Below, one piece after another: positions 35,601 to 47,213 of a stretch of DNA of 64,000 bases. The stretch covers positions 95,556-159,555 of the forward strand of contig JNDT01001970.1 of assembly GCA_000697055.1 (NCBI GenBank), in the 5' to 3' direction. A program made the translations under genes and the position numbers. The notes beneath the pieces are model-generated. The model had not been told where the DNA came from, did not search any database, and saw only the letters and a list, made by a program, of their open reading frames with translations. The stretch comes from Saksenaea vasiformis B4078 (taxonomy: Eukaryota > Mucoromycota > Mucoromycetes > Mucorales > Saksenaeaceae). The first letter of the stretch is position 1. The number at the start of each line of letters is the position of its first letter.

Positions 35601-36871
35601 TTACTTTTCCCTGCTATCATTGGCAACTGCCGGAAAGACGTAAGTATGGATAGATGTGACATGGTAGAGACTCATCTGAAGCGGTTGTAGGTGGAACTTC
35701 CGGTATTGAGCCAAAGAACATTTCTGCAAAACATAACAAAGATCGCCTTGGACACGACATGCCATGTGCGGCATTTGTCTCTTGCCAAAAGTGCCGCGTC
35801 GATCGTTAACAAATGGCTAAACGGTATGGATGCCTTGGATGTGCCAATGATAGCTAATATCCGTAATGCTGCAGACGACCTGCTAGACTTTATATCTGTA
35901 GCAATCAAAACACAATTAATACCTACACTTTCATCCTCAAATACAAACACGAGTAGCGCAGCTTTGCTATTTGTCACTTGGGTAAGCTTATTTGGCGTGC
36001 ATCCATCTAGCTTACTAAGAATTATATTAGCTGGCAAAGGCACTTATCATCCGTGGTCATCAGCTGGGTTATGAACTGCTGGACAGTCTCATGAACCAGT
36101 GTGGATCTCCACACATTGGTCCCAGCGCAGCGGAAAGCTTTGCAGTCTTATTGCAACATGACCATTTGATCCTTAACAAGACCTCCTACGCCACTATATC
36201 CGTACGTATGAATGGGAAGTTCGGCAGACAGAAAGCCTAATGTGTTCTTGATATAGATCCTGTATAAACAACGTTTATTTAATCATTGTCTTTCGAAACT
36301 TCTCCAAGGCGCCGAGAATCCCATAGAAGGTAATACGTGACATGGATCTAACTTGCAACTGAATATGTACGCATCCTTTCTTCATTTACTGTGTAGAAAT
36401 CAAAGCAAATTATCTTGTCGCGCTGTCTCATCTGTTGATCAATATCCCGACTCAAGTTTCCGTGCATGAGACATCAAAGGTAGGAAGCAGTGAACACTTT
36501 ATACCGTACTGACTGTCTTTTTGCAGTTGATGCCGTCAATCATCACTTCGTTATCTTTGAATAATCCATCCGTGGTATTATCCATGGTTGAAGTAGCACA
36601 AGCGATCGTCTCCAAAACGTCAGATTCACTCGATCAGCAGCAGCTTGTATCTTTAATAGAGGCGTTGCTAAAACTCACCGATCCCAACCAGAACTGCTCT
36701 ACACCTGTACGAGTCAGTGTTCTGAAGTGTCTTCGGCTTTTTGCTGAACAATGCAAACACGAAACGCTTAAGCCTTGCGCACCCATGGTGATCAAGAAAC
36801 TCGGATTAACTCTGGACCATAAAAAACGATTGGTCCGGAAAGAGGCAGTCGATTGCAGGGAGAAGTGGTAA
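32615..36871 (+). CDS. MET18: MMS19/Met18, cytosolic iron-sulfur cluster targeting factor
   Basis: A HEAT-repeat adaptor of the CIA targeting complex that delivers Fe-S clusters to DNA polymerases and helicases. The gene is split into many exons by short introns. The proposed start at 32615 is followed by a small exon 32766-32855 (GLCDLSQTLASFWNSQEHYS), which joins in phase to CIDLLAQVV after 32910. Diagnostic MMS19 blocks: VLVDFVCDHLADPASV; FIAGFVALMDGEKDPRNLLV; FPISFVPPPNDPYKITTEDL; RCLAATPYFAYYATPLLIEK; IPLLYQQFKMTDPP. The C-terminal exon (from about 36524) has VLSMVEVAQAIVSK, VLKCLRLFAE and the family end LDHKKRLVRKEAVDCREKW, stopping at 36871. The order and length (~1,000 residues) match the family. 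Splice borders in 34.2-36.5 kb are approximate. A decayed partial copy of the distal half lies downstream at about 38780-41300. Confidence 0.88.
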
Positions 36872-37551
36872 ATAGAACGGAGATGTAGCGGGACTCAATT
36901 GACTCATCATGTGGAATAGGTATTCAATTGTAGCGTAGACTGATAGAAAATGACATCCATCGTAAGCTTACTGTTATCACGAGACATAAGCAACATAGAT
37001 CGATGAATTAACCCGTTGTCAGATAAAAATCAACAACCTTCATCCCCTATTTGAATTTTGCATTAATTTTCAAAGGACATACTTTGTTATTTCTTGCTTA
37101 GCAATGGCTGTATCAAAGTCGTCGGAGTTGGCCTACGCCGTTCCACAGGATTACGTGGTGGCGGAGTCTTGCACGCGGCAACACTAATCCATGACAGCAA
37201 GACTTTTAAAGAACAGGAGACAAAGGAGCTTTCTAGCCTACAGAGACGATGACAATCTACTATCGAAGAGTTTACTCTTTTTTATTGACCGTATTATGCA
37301 CCATCCTGCCCGTGATTAAATTGACGTGCACTCAAGTCAGCTCCGGAATCTAAAAGGGCCGAAACCGGAGTGGTTTACGATCGCCGAAAGGATAACAAGG
37401 AAAAAAAAAGTTGGATATTCTGTTTATACGTCTTACTCAACTCGGAAAAGGTAAAATGATGGCTATCTGTGCTACCTAGCTCTCGTGACTCGTGAAGGGA
37501 AACATAAATAATAAATAACCGAATAACGTAGTTTTCTTTCTCTCCTTTTCT
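36872..37551. other. Intergenic region shared by the tandem duplication
   Basis: This contains the MMS19 3' flank and the promoter of the secreted-protein gene. Patches recur before the second gene copy (for example 'gtttacgatcgccgaaagg' at about 37374 and 41938; 'ggatattctgtttatacg' at about 37413 and 41984), with visible divergence and indels. Confidence 0.6.
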
Positions 37552-38338
37552 ATGATTGTCCTAAATTTGATCATTCCATGGTGCTTTCTTGTTTCCATTG
37601 TACACGGGTGGAAAGAAGTGGATCAACTCTCCAAGACAATTAACTGGCCATCGGACCTCAATATCCGTGAAACTATTGCTGATCATTATGCCAATATCGT
37701 GGAGGAAGTGCTTAGCACCAATGGCGAGACATTTCTACTCGATTTAACTCATATGAGAAGCATCCAAAACGGTCGCCTGCGGTTAGAGGCTTCGGCTCTG
37801 GGTCTTGGTAATACTGATGGTAAGCATTCTACGCGTAACATGATCAACAGCTCATATCGATATAGACAAGTGTTTATTCGAAATGCCGGGAATCATTGCC
37901 AAACATGTCCACCAATTGAACAAAAAAATATTCGGGGCGGTTGATCCAATGGTTGATAATTATTTGCCGTTACTATTACCTCGTCAACTATCAGTACTCG
38001 ACAGCGAACGCCTGCAAGAGCTCCTGCATTCCCTCAACCAAGCCATTGTCTTTGAATTGACCGGAATGATCCAGAACTTTGAACTCGAAAGTCAGATTAT
38101 AAAGGATATGAGAATTTGCCAGAATCGCGTCGTTCCCACGATGAAGGTGTCTTTTCGTATTCCTCAATGGCTATCGTTTGTCGGACAAACCCAAAGTACA
38201 ACGTCTACCAGGAACCCCGGTGTGGTTGATACATACCTACAGGAAACAAAGCAAGAACTTGCATCAGAAATGCATGCACGGCTGCATGACTTGCATACTT
38301 TGATAAGTAATGATCTCTGGGACGAATTTGATATCTAG
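37552..38338 (+). CDS. Predicted secreted protein, tandem copy 1 (family not recognised)
   Basis: Exons 37552-37819 and 37866-38338 with a 46-nt intron give 246 residues. The N-terminus (LNLIIPWCFLVSIVHGW) looks like a signal peptide. The mature part seems helical, with two cysteines outside the leader (DKCLFE, MRICQNR), and no membrane segment or GPI-like tail. Notable blocks are FLLDLTHMRSIQNGRLRLEA, KIFGAVDPMVDNYLPLLLPR, FELTGMIQNFELESQIIKDM and the end ISNDLWDEFDI. No enzyme motif or known domain could be named. A sibling at 42134-42921 has the same exon lengths (268 + 473 nt). From about 37748 to 38280 the pair is nearly identical, intron included, while the first 190 nt and the flanks differ clearly. 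The spliced frame was chosen over the separate open frames because both copies share the same donor and acceptor. Confidence 0.75.
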
Positions 38339-38779
38339 ATGTCGAGAAAGAAAATCCCCTTTTCTCATGTGTATATAATTGCATTTTGTAAATTTCCATT
38401 TCATAAAAAGTTAGTTAGAAAAGTACTGAGATACTTGTCAACTAATATTTGTTAGGATACTTATCTTCCGCATATAACCAACATAAGAAACTGCTATACC
38501 ATAAGATAGACGAACGAACCGATCTTAGATGGCGAGAAGCCTGTCTTTTGTCCTACAGGAGAAATCCTTACGTCGTCGAGTGGTTGTGGATAGCGCCGCC
38601 TAGGTGACGGTTAGCTAAGCCAGACATTTTCTCTACGTGGAATATCACGTTTCGATGTTTACTCCTGAGGCGCCGCACTGTCAGTAAAGATTCGGCTAGA
38701 TGTGAAAACTAGCACAGAACCAGGAAATATGTAAAACCTATAATGCCAAGAACGGCGTATTGGTGTCGATGTTACAGAT

Positions 38780-41300
38780 TGAGGCGCTGGGTTGCAATCA
38801 AGAGCTGATACTAATCATTCCTTTCACGCAATTGCTTCAGCAGCTGATTAATATGGGTCAGTCAGTTGACTCCAGAAGCCGCTGTATTAGTACGTCCTAG
38901 TTCCTGCATTAATGAACATTCTAGACACTATTTGATGCACGGCAGATTAGCCATTCATTCTTGCGACGGTATATATATCATATCTCAGATGCGGAATTGC
39001 TGGAATACGTTTGTGCTTTGGCCACCAGCATACTCTTGAGATAGCTTCAAAAGATGCAGAAATTGTCAGACTGCAACTGTAAATGCTATCGCCAGGAATG
39101 ATGTGTACATGCATGATGTTAGAGTTGGATTCTCTAATTCTTAGTACAGTAACCGCTCGGTTAAAGAATACTGTCGGTCAGAATATTTTTCATTCTTATA
39201 TCGAACATATTCCACAAGTGAAAAGTCGTACAAATTACTATTTTGGAAACTACTAAAATTTAAAACTCCAGCACAAGCTGCTGACGAATCACATAAGTTT
39301 TATGTGGAGCGTAGTTCTAAAACGCGTGCTATTACATCGAGACGTACTACGACACGTCTGAAAAGATTGGATTGGATCTTTTTCTGCATTTTGATTCCTA
39401 CACTATCATTGAAAAAAGTCTAAATCACTGAAAGCCTTGTGCGAGGCTTATGCGGACAATCTTTCACTGAATCAGGCTAATAGGTAACCAGAAGTGAAGT
39501 CGGAGAACATCCATATGGAAGTATACAGAGAAATGCTGTTGACAACATCATGGAAGCTGAGAACGCAGAGAAGAACAACGACGAAAATGATGACCCAGAG
39601 TCGTAATTAGAAATGATGCATTTTGATTTACCAATAGCGGAGAAAATCAGGAACCTCGACCAATCCCGCGCAATTGTAGATATATATCACGACGTAGATG
39701 GACAACTGGACATTTACTTGAAACAAAAACCAGCTATTCTACAAGCCGAGTATCAGCAAATGTTAAAACAAACTACAATAGAAAGCCATTTCACAAAATA
39801 AACTATGGTTGTTATCCGCTCGGTAAGGGAATATCTTTCGAAAAAATTATTCATCATTCTACAACTGAATTTTGGAATAATTTACTGCTTACCAAAATGG
39901 TTGCCAAAATCATTATTCCACAAGTGAACATATTCCTTAAGTGAGTATTCCTTAACCGAGCGGCTACCGTATTTAACAAGAAAGTTATTGCAAATACTAC
40001 TTTCATGGCACCAACCATGGTGAGAGACTCAGGGAGAAGATAGATGACCTTTCAATGCCGTCATTCAATCCACTGTCTATCGTTTACGCTTTACCGTAGT
40101 TATCAGAACGCCCTGGTGGAGACGTGTTTTGCCTTTTTATTAGCGGCGCCCGCCTGTTGCAAATATTCATTTCTTCCTAACCGCGAATATGGGACTGTTC
40201 AAAGCAACAATGCTAAGTCATCTTTCAATGACACTCATACCTAACGAAGTGGTTGTAGGTCCTGCAAGGCGAAACGAATGCCATGACTACCTTTTCCTGC
40301 TATCATCGGTAACTGCCGGAAAGACGTCAAGGTGGATAGATGTGACATAGTAAGATGCATCTGAAGCGGTTGTAGGTGGGGCTCTCAGGTATTGAGTCAA
40401 AGAACATTTCTGCAAAACATAACGAAGATCGTCTTGGACACAATTTACTACGTCCGGCATTTGTATCTTGCCAAAAGCACCGCATAGATCGTTAAAAAAT
40501 GGCTAAACGGCGAGAATATCGTGGACACGCAACGGTAACTAATATATGTATATGCTGCAGGCTTTATATATGTAGCAATCAAAATTCACTTATACCTGTA
40601 CCCCCATCCTCAAATACAAACAGAAACAGTACAGCTTTTGTTTCTCGCTTGGGTGAGCTTATTCACCGTGCATCCATCTAGCTTACTAAAATTATAACAG
40701 CTGGCGAAGACCTTGTCATCCGGGGCTGTCAGCTGGACTACGAACTGTTGGATAGTCGTGAACCAGCGTAGACCCCCACGCATGGCCTCAGCGCAGCAGA
40801 GCACTCCGCAATTTTATTGCAACGTGACCACTTCATTATTAACAAGACTACCTGTGCCACTATATACATATGTATGAACAAAGACCAACATACAGAAAAC
40901 AGTGCTATTCTTGATCTAGAGGCTGTAGAAGGGCAATTGCTTAGCTATTATCTCCCGAAACTTTTCGAAGGTACAAAAATTCCATAGAATGCAGTGCTTG
41001 ACCTGAATTAATGTGTCGTATAGAAACCAAAACAAGTTACTTTGTCGCGCTGTCTCGTCTGTCGATCGATATCCAAATTCAACTTTCTGTACATGATATG
41101 TCTAAATTGTAGACAGCGATGAATGTACTGTTTCGTAATAGTCGTGTTTGTGTAGTTAGCGCCCTCAAAGCTTATTGTTAGACTTGATGACTCATTTGCG
41201 GCTTTATCCGTAGCTGAAGTAACACAAGCGGTTATGGCCATGTCGTCAGGTTCATACTACCAACAACAGCTTGTATACGCTCATACAGGAGAAATCGAAG
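38780..41300 (+). pseudogene. Decayed duplicate of the distal half of MMS19
   Basis: The segment follows MMS19 34.85-36.65 kb in order. Matches include 'cctgcattaatgaaca' (38908; parent 35023), 'ttggccaccag' (39017; parent 35139), 'agttatcagaa' (40096; parent 35407), 'aactgccggaaagacgt' (40311; parent 35626), 'aaagaacatttctgcaaaacataac' within 40398-40425 (parent about 35710), and 'gctgaagtaacacaagcg' (41213; parent 'gttgaagtagcacaagcg', 36588). Stops and indels are frequent and splice sites are lost, so it is not functional. A pogo-type element (39147-39969) interrupts it at a TA. Identity to the parent is moderate, far lower than that of the adjoining secreted-protein gene, which was copied in the same event. 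Sequence from 41300 to 42133 continues the duplicated intergenic region. Confidence 0.82.
39147..39969 (+). mobile_element. Internally deleted pogo/Tigger-type element with TA target duplication
   Basis: An 823-bp element bounded by TA on both sides (39145-39146 and 39970-39971). The left end CAGTAACCGCTCGGTTAA pairs with the inverted right end CGGTAGCCGCTCGGTTAA. Its 3' part encodes a short acidic-to-basic tail ending LKQTTIESHFTK (about 39766-39801), which resembles the C-terminal TT-(I/L)-x-S-F-type end of pogo/Tigger transposases. The catalytic region is absent. Removing the element and one TA restores a continuous match to MMS19 at about 35263-35285, so this is an insertion after the duplication. 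Confidence 0.8.
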
Positions 41301-42133
41301 TTCATGGACTCTAGGTGGAGCTGTTCTATCTCCGTACACTGCATGTCAGGCGTCGTTCCATTTTGCCGAGCGCAGTAACCAGAGGATGCGAACGTTTCGT
41401 GGTGATAGTAACAGAATGTCATGTAGACGTATTATGTGGATAATAATTTAGAGGTAGCAAATTGTTAGAGAATGGCACACGGTCGTGTCATATCGAGGTA
41501 AACTTATTACCGACGCACGAATATATGGGTCGTGGTCATGTATAAGCAGCAATTTTTATTCACTATCGAGGTAGAAAAGATTTCGCATATAATGCATTGC
41601 ATAATTCTTGTTTGTGTTTTGTGGTCGATGACAAAGAACAATAGGTGTATCATGTCATTCCTTGGGGTTTGGGGTTCCTTCCACGGAATTACGTATCGGC
41701 GGAGTTACATATACGACAGCTTACTAACGATAAAACATGACAACCGCAGTTCAGATGAAAAACAGAAAACACAGGAGGAAACCTTGTGCCCTAACACTAG
41801 GATACGAAAACAATAACAGACTGATTTCAAAGTCTTCGCTTGTTTCTCAAATGCGTGACATATCGTACCTGCCTGTTATTAAACTGACGTGGCCTAAGCC
41901 CAGGCCCGGGATCTAAAAAGCGCCGGAAACGGAACAGTTTACGATCGCCGAAAGGCAAAAAGGATAGAAAAGGAATAATAAATGGATATTCTGTTTATAC
42001 GCGTTATTCAACTCAAAAAAATGACAAAACAGATGGCTATCTGTGCTACCTACCTGTCGTGACGCGAAAGCAAAAGATACATAAATCATCACAAACGTAA
42101 CCTTCTTCTTTCCTTATATTTGTAACTTTTCCT
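41300..42133. other. Duplicated intergenic region upstream of secreted-protein copy 2
   Basis: It corresponds to 36.87-37.55 kb with many substitutions and indels. Conserved islands lie around 41690 ('attacgt(a)tcggcggagt'), 41938 ('gtttacgatcgccgaaagg') and 41984. The islands may mark promoter elements kept in both gene copies, but that is inference. No other gene is seen. Confidence 0.55.
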
Positions 42134-42921
42134 ATGCTTTTCTGCAATTTACTTATCTCAGGGTGCTTCCTTCTTTCCCTTGCTCATGGGTGGAGGGGCG
42201 AGATCAAGCCCTCCGAGACAGATAACTGGCCATCAGCCCTCAACATCCGCGATGTTATTGCAGAACATTATTCGAATGTCGCGGAAGAAGTCCTTAGCAC
42301 CAATGGCGAAATGTTTCTCCTCGATCTAACTCATATGAGAAGCATCCAAAACGGTCGCCTGCGGTTAGAGGCTTCGGCTCTGGGTCTAGATAATACTGAT
42401 GGTAAGCATTCTAGGCGTAACATGATCAACAGCTCATACCAGATATAGACAAGTGTTTATTCGAAATGCCGGGAATCATTGCCAAACATGTCCACCAATT
42501 GAACGAAAAAATATTCGGGGCGGTTGATCCAATGGTTGATAATTATTTGCCGTTACTATTACCTCGTCAACTATCAGTACTCGACAGCGAACGCCTGCAA
42601 GAACTCCTGCATTCCCTCAACCAAGCCATTGTCTTTGAATTGACCGGAATGATCCAGAACTTTGAACTCGAAAGTCAGATTATAAAGGATATGAGAATTT
42701 GCCAGAATCGCGTCGTTCCCACGATGAAGGTGTCTTTTCGTATTCCTCAATGGCTATCGTTTGTCGGACAAACCCAAAGTACAACGTCTACCAGGAACCC
42801 CGGTGTGGTTGATACATACCTACAGGAAACAAAGCAAGAACTTGCATCAGAAATGCATGCACGGCTACAAGACGTGCATACTCTGATAAGTAATGATATA
42901 TGGGACGAATTTGATATCTAG
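42134..42921 (+). CDS. Predicted secreted protein, tandem copy 2 (family not recognised)
   Basis: Exons 42134-42401 and 42449-42921 with a 47-nt intron give 246 residues, the same layout as the copy at 37552. The leader LFCNLLISGCFLLSLAHGW differs from copy 1 but keeps signal-peptide character and the HGW end. The segment up to about residue 60 (DNWPSALNIRDVIAEHYSNV against TINWPSDLNIRETIADHYANI) carries many replacements, mostly conservative. From FLLDLTHMRSIQNG to near the C-terminus the two proteins are almost the same; differences reappear in the last 20 residues (RLQDVHTLISNDIWDEFDI). An intact frame in both copies beside a ruined MMS19 duplicate suggests that selection or conversion maintains it. 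Function is unknown. The 3' flank again diverges from copy 1. Confidence 0.75.
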
Positions 42922-43400
42922 ATGTCGAGAAGGAAAATTTTTCTTTTCCCTTTTCTCATGTGTATATAGTAGCATTTGTATATGTAAATATAAGTCAGTT
43001 AGAGAAATAAAAGGTATCTCGTTACTTCTCTCGTAAATCTGCATTGCATTTGTATTTGTGTCCAGTCTTTATTTATTTATTTATTTATTTGTTTGTCTTA
43101 TTTGTCTGATCGCCTGCGCGCAGATAGGAGCTAAATTATCAGGCGGATACGTTCAGTAAAAAAAGAAGGTTGCTTATCTAAAATTATGGTTCTGGAGCAA
43201 GGTTCCTTCAATTGAACAGTCATGGTTGCGCCTACCTCCATCCCGTAAGTGCACATGCTGCATGCATCCCAGCTTTCTGGTATTTTTATCATCATACATT
43301 ACTAGTAATAGGACTTTCTTAAAGAGTTGTTCCATAAGAAGGGATAATGGGACATGGGATTTCCTGAAAGTTTACACTAAGTATGGCATATGTCTCACAT
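42922..43400. repeat. Intergenic region with a (TTTA)n microsatellite
   Basis: A short run of TTTA/ATTT units occurs at about 43068-43092 downstream of secreted-protein copy 2. The rest should hold the two converging 3' UTRs. Nothing else was recognised. Confidence 0.6.
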
Positions 43401-45479
43401 TCAGTACCGTCTTCTGAAAGAGACCTTTAATTCGCTAGGGATGGTAAGGACGAACCCATTGCTGTAATGGTCTTGAGAATTGTTTGGTAGTTCCCATTCG
43501 TATTTTCGCACTACGTAGAGATTAGATTACGCTTGTAAAGCGGGTTTGCTGACTTACAAAGCATTGACAGTATCACGCGTTGCTGTACCAATGTGAAATT
43601 CATACCCAGACATTTATGAGGTCCATGGCCGAAGGGCGTCCAGACCAATCCATCGGCGGCCGAATTTCTTTCAGCCTCTGTCGAGATACTGTATCGATCT
43701 GGATCAAAGGTATAAGCATTTTCCCATGAGCTTGGATTGCGATGGGTCGTGAGGACATCAAGTAGGATTTGTACGTTAGCAGGAACATATTGGCCAGCAA
43801 GTGTGGATTCTGCTGTTGTTATGCGTCCCAAACTGTTCACCATAGGACCATCGAGCCTCAAAGTCTACTTGAACGTAAATATTCTTTCATCGCGTGTACC
43901 TGTTATGGGTAGCTTACTTCCTTGATGACATTCAGCAGGTAGGTCATTCCTTTCACTTGATTAATATCGGGCAAAATATCAGCTGGATCTGTTCCGAGAA
44001 TTTCAAGGACTTCTTCCCGCGCTTTTTCTTGGATACCCTTGAGGAGAAATATGGTCGTCAGCAACGCTAAAGGAAAGAAGAAAACGAAGATTTACCTTGT
44101 TCACAGCTAATCTGTAGATAACAAACGTCAGCGCGGCAGCCGTGGTATCATGGCCTATATGTGCATATGTTAAGGTTGATATCCTTGCGAGCCAATTTTT
44201 ACCTGCGCTGATAAGACTAAGGACATTGTCCTAAGTATTTTAACATTAACATATTGTCTATACTTTTCTCCCATTGTGAAAACCTACCCGTAATTCTTTG
44301 CTTGACAACTTCTCATTTCCTTCCATTTCGGCTTCCAACATCAGACTCAGAAGGTCTTTTTCGGAATCAGGTTTAGTGCTTTCCTGCTTGGTTAGATATT
44401 CCTTCCGCCGCTGATAAATTAATTCATCAACCAGTCCCTGGAAGCTGTTCAAAGCCTTGTGTGCCTGGACGCGACCACGGAACATCCATCTATATTTTGT
44501 CTCGGCGTCGAACTTCTGAAAAAAAATAAAGAAAGGGTTTGATAAGCTCTCCTTAACGATATGATAGTTGCTGGTCCATGGGCTATCGCTACGTTCGGTC
44601 GATTGGAAATCAGTTCCTGTTTTTCTTGTCAGCTAATTGCCTGACCGGACAAGCGCCACCCTTCTTACCAAACCCTGCAAGCCCAATGATATCAAATGTA
44701 ACGCGTTCCATGACGTTGTTTACGGAAATGAGGGATCCCTCAGACTTATCAATGATATCAAGCATTTTCTTTGAAATCTGACCAAATACATGGATAGGCA
44801 GCGATTTATGGAAAGCCGGGTTTGTAATCTGTACATGAATAAAATTAGTAGGCCGACAAGCCTCCCTTCCTTTCTAAGAACCTTGCGATGTCGTTTCCAA
44901 TCCGCACCGTCTAATGTCCCAACATGTTCTCCACCAACAAACTTGGAAACGAGTGCGTCTGGATGACCAAAGGCAGAAACTGCTTTCTGGTACAGTTCTT
45001 ATCGTCCAAATCATATAGCCATTGTAAGTGCTGGGATAATGATTTTAGTCGTCAATTCATACCAGGTTTCGACAAAATTAGCTTGTTTGCTTCGGGATTT
45101 GCCGATATCACCATCCATCCCGTAGGCATATTCATCTATCTTAAATCTTCAATTGCTTTGTCTTTGTTGTACGATATCCTACGGTGTAAAGTCCATTAGC
45201 TTTGTCAAGCAATGGCAATACTAATTTTCGGCGCTGTTCGTAGATAGAATCCCCACGAAGCATTGACTTCATAAGATCAACAGGATGGATGTAAGGGAGA
45301 TGTCGCAGGTGTTTTGGTGGTGTGGTTGCTTTGTAGTAAGCACGGTAAAGCAGTGTGAGAGCGATCGCTGCAGTGATGCCGCTGACCACCTTTGTTTGCT
45401 TCAAATAATGGGCATAATCTGCGTACAATTGCAAAAATTGCTGATCCACGTCGAGAATCGCTTGTTTGATATAATCCAT
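43401..45479 (-). CDS. Cytochrome P450 monooxygenase
   Basis: A membrane-anchored haem-thiolate monooxygenase. The start at 45479 (DYIKQAILDVDQQF) leads to an N-terminal anchor (VVSGITAAIALTLLYRAYY) and a TTPPKHLRHLPYI hinge. About nine exons follow. GADWKRHRK is the C-helix WxxxR region; VFGQISKKMLDIIDKSEGS comes next. The I-helix motif is GHDTTAAALTFVIYRLAV. The K-helix ETLRL is formed across an intron (about 43868-43917), and ENAYTFDPDRY is the PERF-like region. The haem loop FGHGPHKCLGMNF holds the Cys ligand. The last exon after the 43509-43554 intron gives LRKYEWELPNNSQ and ends at TGA 43403-43401. All key residues are present, so it appears functional. The style suggests a Mucorales P450 clan (perhaps CYP509-like), but this is a guess. 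Substrate unknown. Confidence 0.88.
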
Positions 45480-46119
45480 AATGGACGAAAGTGCGTGAAC
45501 GCAGGTTTTCAGTAATATCTATAAATACGGAAGGAAAGCTACAAGATTTCGGAAAGTTATGAGTCAACCCCAGAAAACGACGAAATCGCTTCGATATTTC
45601 CGATCATACGATCGCTACCCCCGGGTCCTTTGTGCCCTGATTGCACTGCAATCTAGTATCGGCTAAACTTTTTCCGTTTCATGAGACAATTCTGGAAATA
45701 GCCGTCGTACAAGGAGGCGCAGCTCGATCATTTTACGAAGAAAAAAACGCGGCTGAGGGTGCCAGTAAAATATCAGGTACAACCTGAGAGTTAGGTCTTC
45801 GAACCTGGGCTGGAATAAACCCCACAATGCGGTCACGGCGACAACAATGCAGTAAACAGGATCGATTTAGAATGAAACACTAAAGTCGATATTATTGACT
45901 TCAAAAATACGGACATATAACAGGGAGAGAATGGGTTATATGGAGCATCACGAGTAGCACACAACTTTAATTATGAGGAGACTCTATCCAAATACACTTT
46001 CTCTACTGCTAGCCAGGCTTGCGGAACCAATGTTGCATTAATTGTGAACCTGCAACAGCGAACGTTTTAACAAATAAGCAACAAGGACATACCCCAAGAT
46101 GATATTAGAATAACTACTG
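45480..46119. other. Region upstream of the P450 gene
   Basis: This probably holds the P450 promoter. No gene or repeat was recognised. Confidence 0.4.
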
Positions 46120-46370
46120 GATTCTTCCCATGACTTTGGGCCTATTCGAAGCTATTTGACGTTACTTCCAAATAAACTCTGCGTTTTGGAGCACGTATTT
46201 TTACGTTTATACGAAGCTGTGATTTTCGTTATCATATTCTTCCATGTTATGTTAGAGCCATTGATAGCTTCCCATTGTCTAAGGCAGAGACAGAATTTCG
46301 TTGTCTCATGTAAAAGGCGTCGCAAGGATCGGATCTTTTTTTACATCATGCCAAAAGGTGTGTGAAAGGT
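46120..46370 (+). repeat. Dispersed repeat, copy 2
   Basis: The block aligns in the same orientation with 9011-9329. It begins with 'attctt(t/c)ccatga', passes 'cgttacttcca', 'tacgtttat', 'catattcttccatg', 'tagcttcccatt' and 'ttgtctcatgtaaaaggcg', and ends near 'catgcca...ggtgt'. About 70 bp of copy 1 are missing. No coding sequence or terminal inverted repeat was seen. Confidence 0.6.
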
Positions 46371-47213
46371 ACTTTTCTTTATCTCACGCAAAAGGCGCGT
46401 CCGTAATACGGCATATCGTGTCATGCAAAAGATAATTCAATAAACAGTATCAGTATCAAGATATCCGCTACAGGGGTTTCCTCGATCATTTCATTCTCTT
46501 TTTTTTTTCAACGTCGTGCAATTCCGACATTAAGCCGACACTCCTGAGGGTTGAAGCTATGGGAGATGGTTGTGCGACAATCCTGGATTCTGAATATACA
46601 TTTGCGTCACTCAAATAATACCTTTACTTTGACACCACTTCAATGCTACAGGGAGGAGCAGTAGATTTTTGCGCAGAGAAGCAGATACCTTCACATCTAG
46701 ATCAAAGGTGTACTGCGCTAGTCCATTGTGATAGGTTCCCCAACGTACCAATCGGAACACTTAAAGTGACAGTATTTAAAAGGGGCGCATGATTTTTTTT
46801 TTCTTTGGCTCTGTTCATTTTACATCCCCGGTATGTACTTTTAATGGAATACGCACCCAGGACCACTCATGTCTTTTGATGGATTGTTTAGCCTGTATGA
46901 TCTCTGTCCCGAACCGTCTCGGGTGTGGTGGCGTCTTTATCCATCACTTAAGTAAAATAAATGCTGTCGTACTTAGCACCACTCATCTTGTGCAATAGTT
47001 CGCTGGACGTTTTATCGCTTCAATTCCTCTGCAGTACGCTACAATTGGTCACTCACATCGAAGCCAATATCCTTCTCTTCTCCCACTCCCATCCATTACA
47101 GTGTGGGGTGCGGCCGCCGTGAAACCATGGAATTACCCTTCGGGAGTAAACAAAATGACATCCAAGTATTGTTCCATTTACTAACCATGAAACAAATTTT
47201 TATGCTGTCTATA
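46371..47213. other. Intergenic region, nothing assignable
   Basis: Short open frames lack conserved features. A poly(T) run occurs at 46498-46509 and another at 46793-46802. Confidence 0.35.

Noticed and set aside
37883..38338. Treating the second exon of the secreted-protein gene as a separate gene starting at its internal Met
   Set aside because: Both copies keep the same donor, acceptor and phase, which join exon 1 (with signal peptide) to this frame; the internal Met is codon 98 of the spliced protein.
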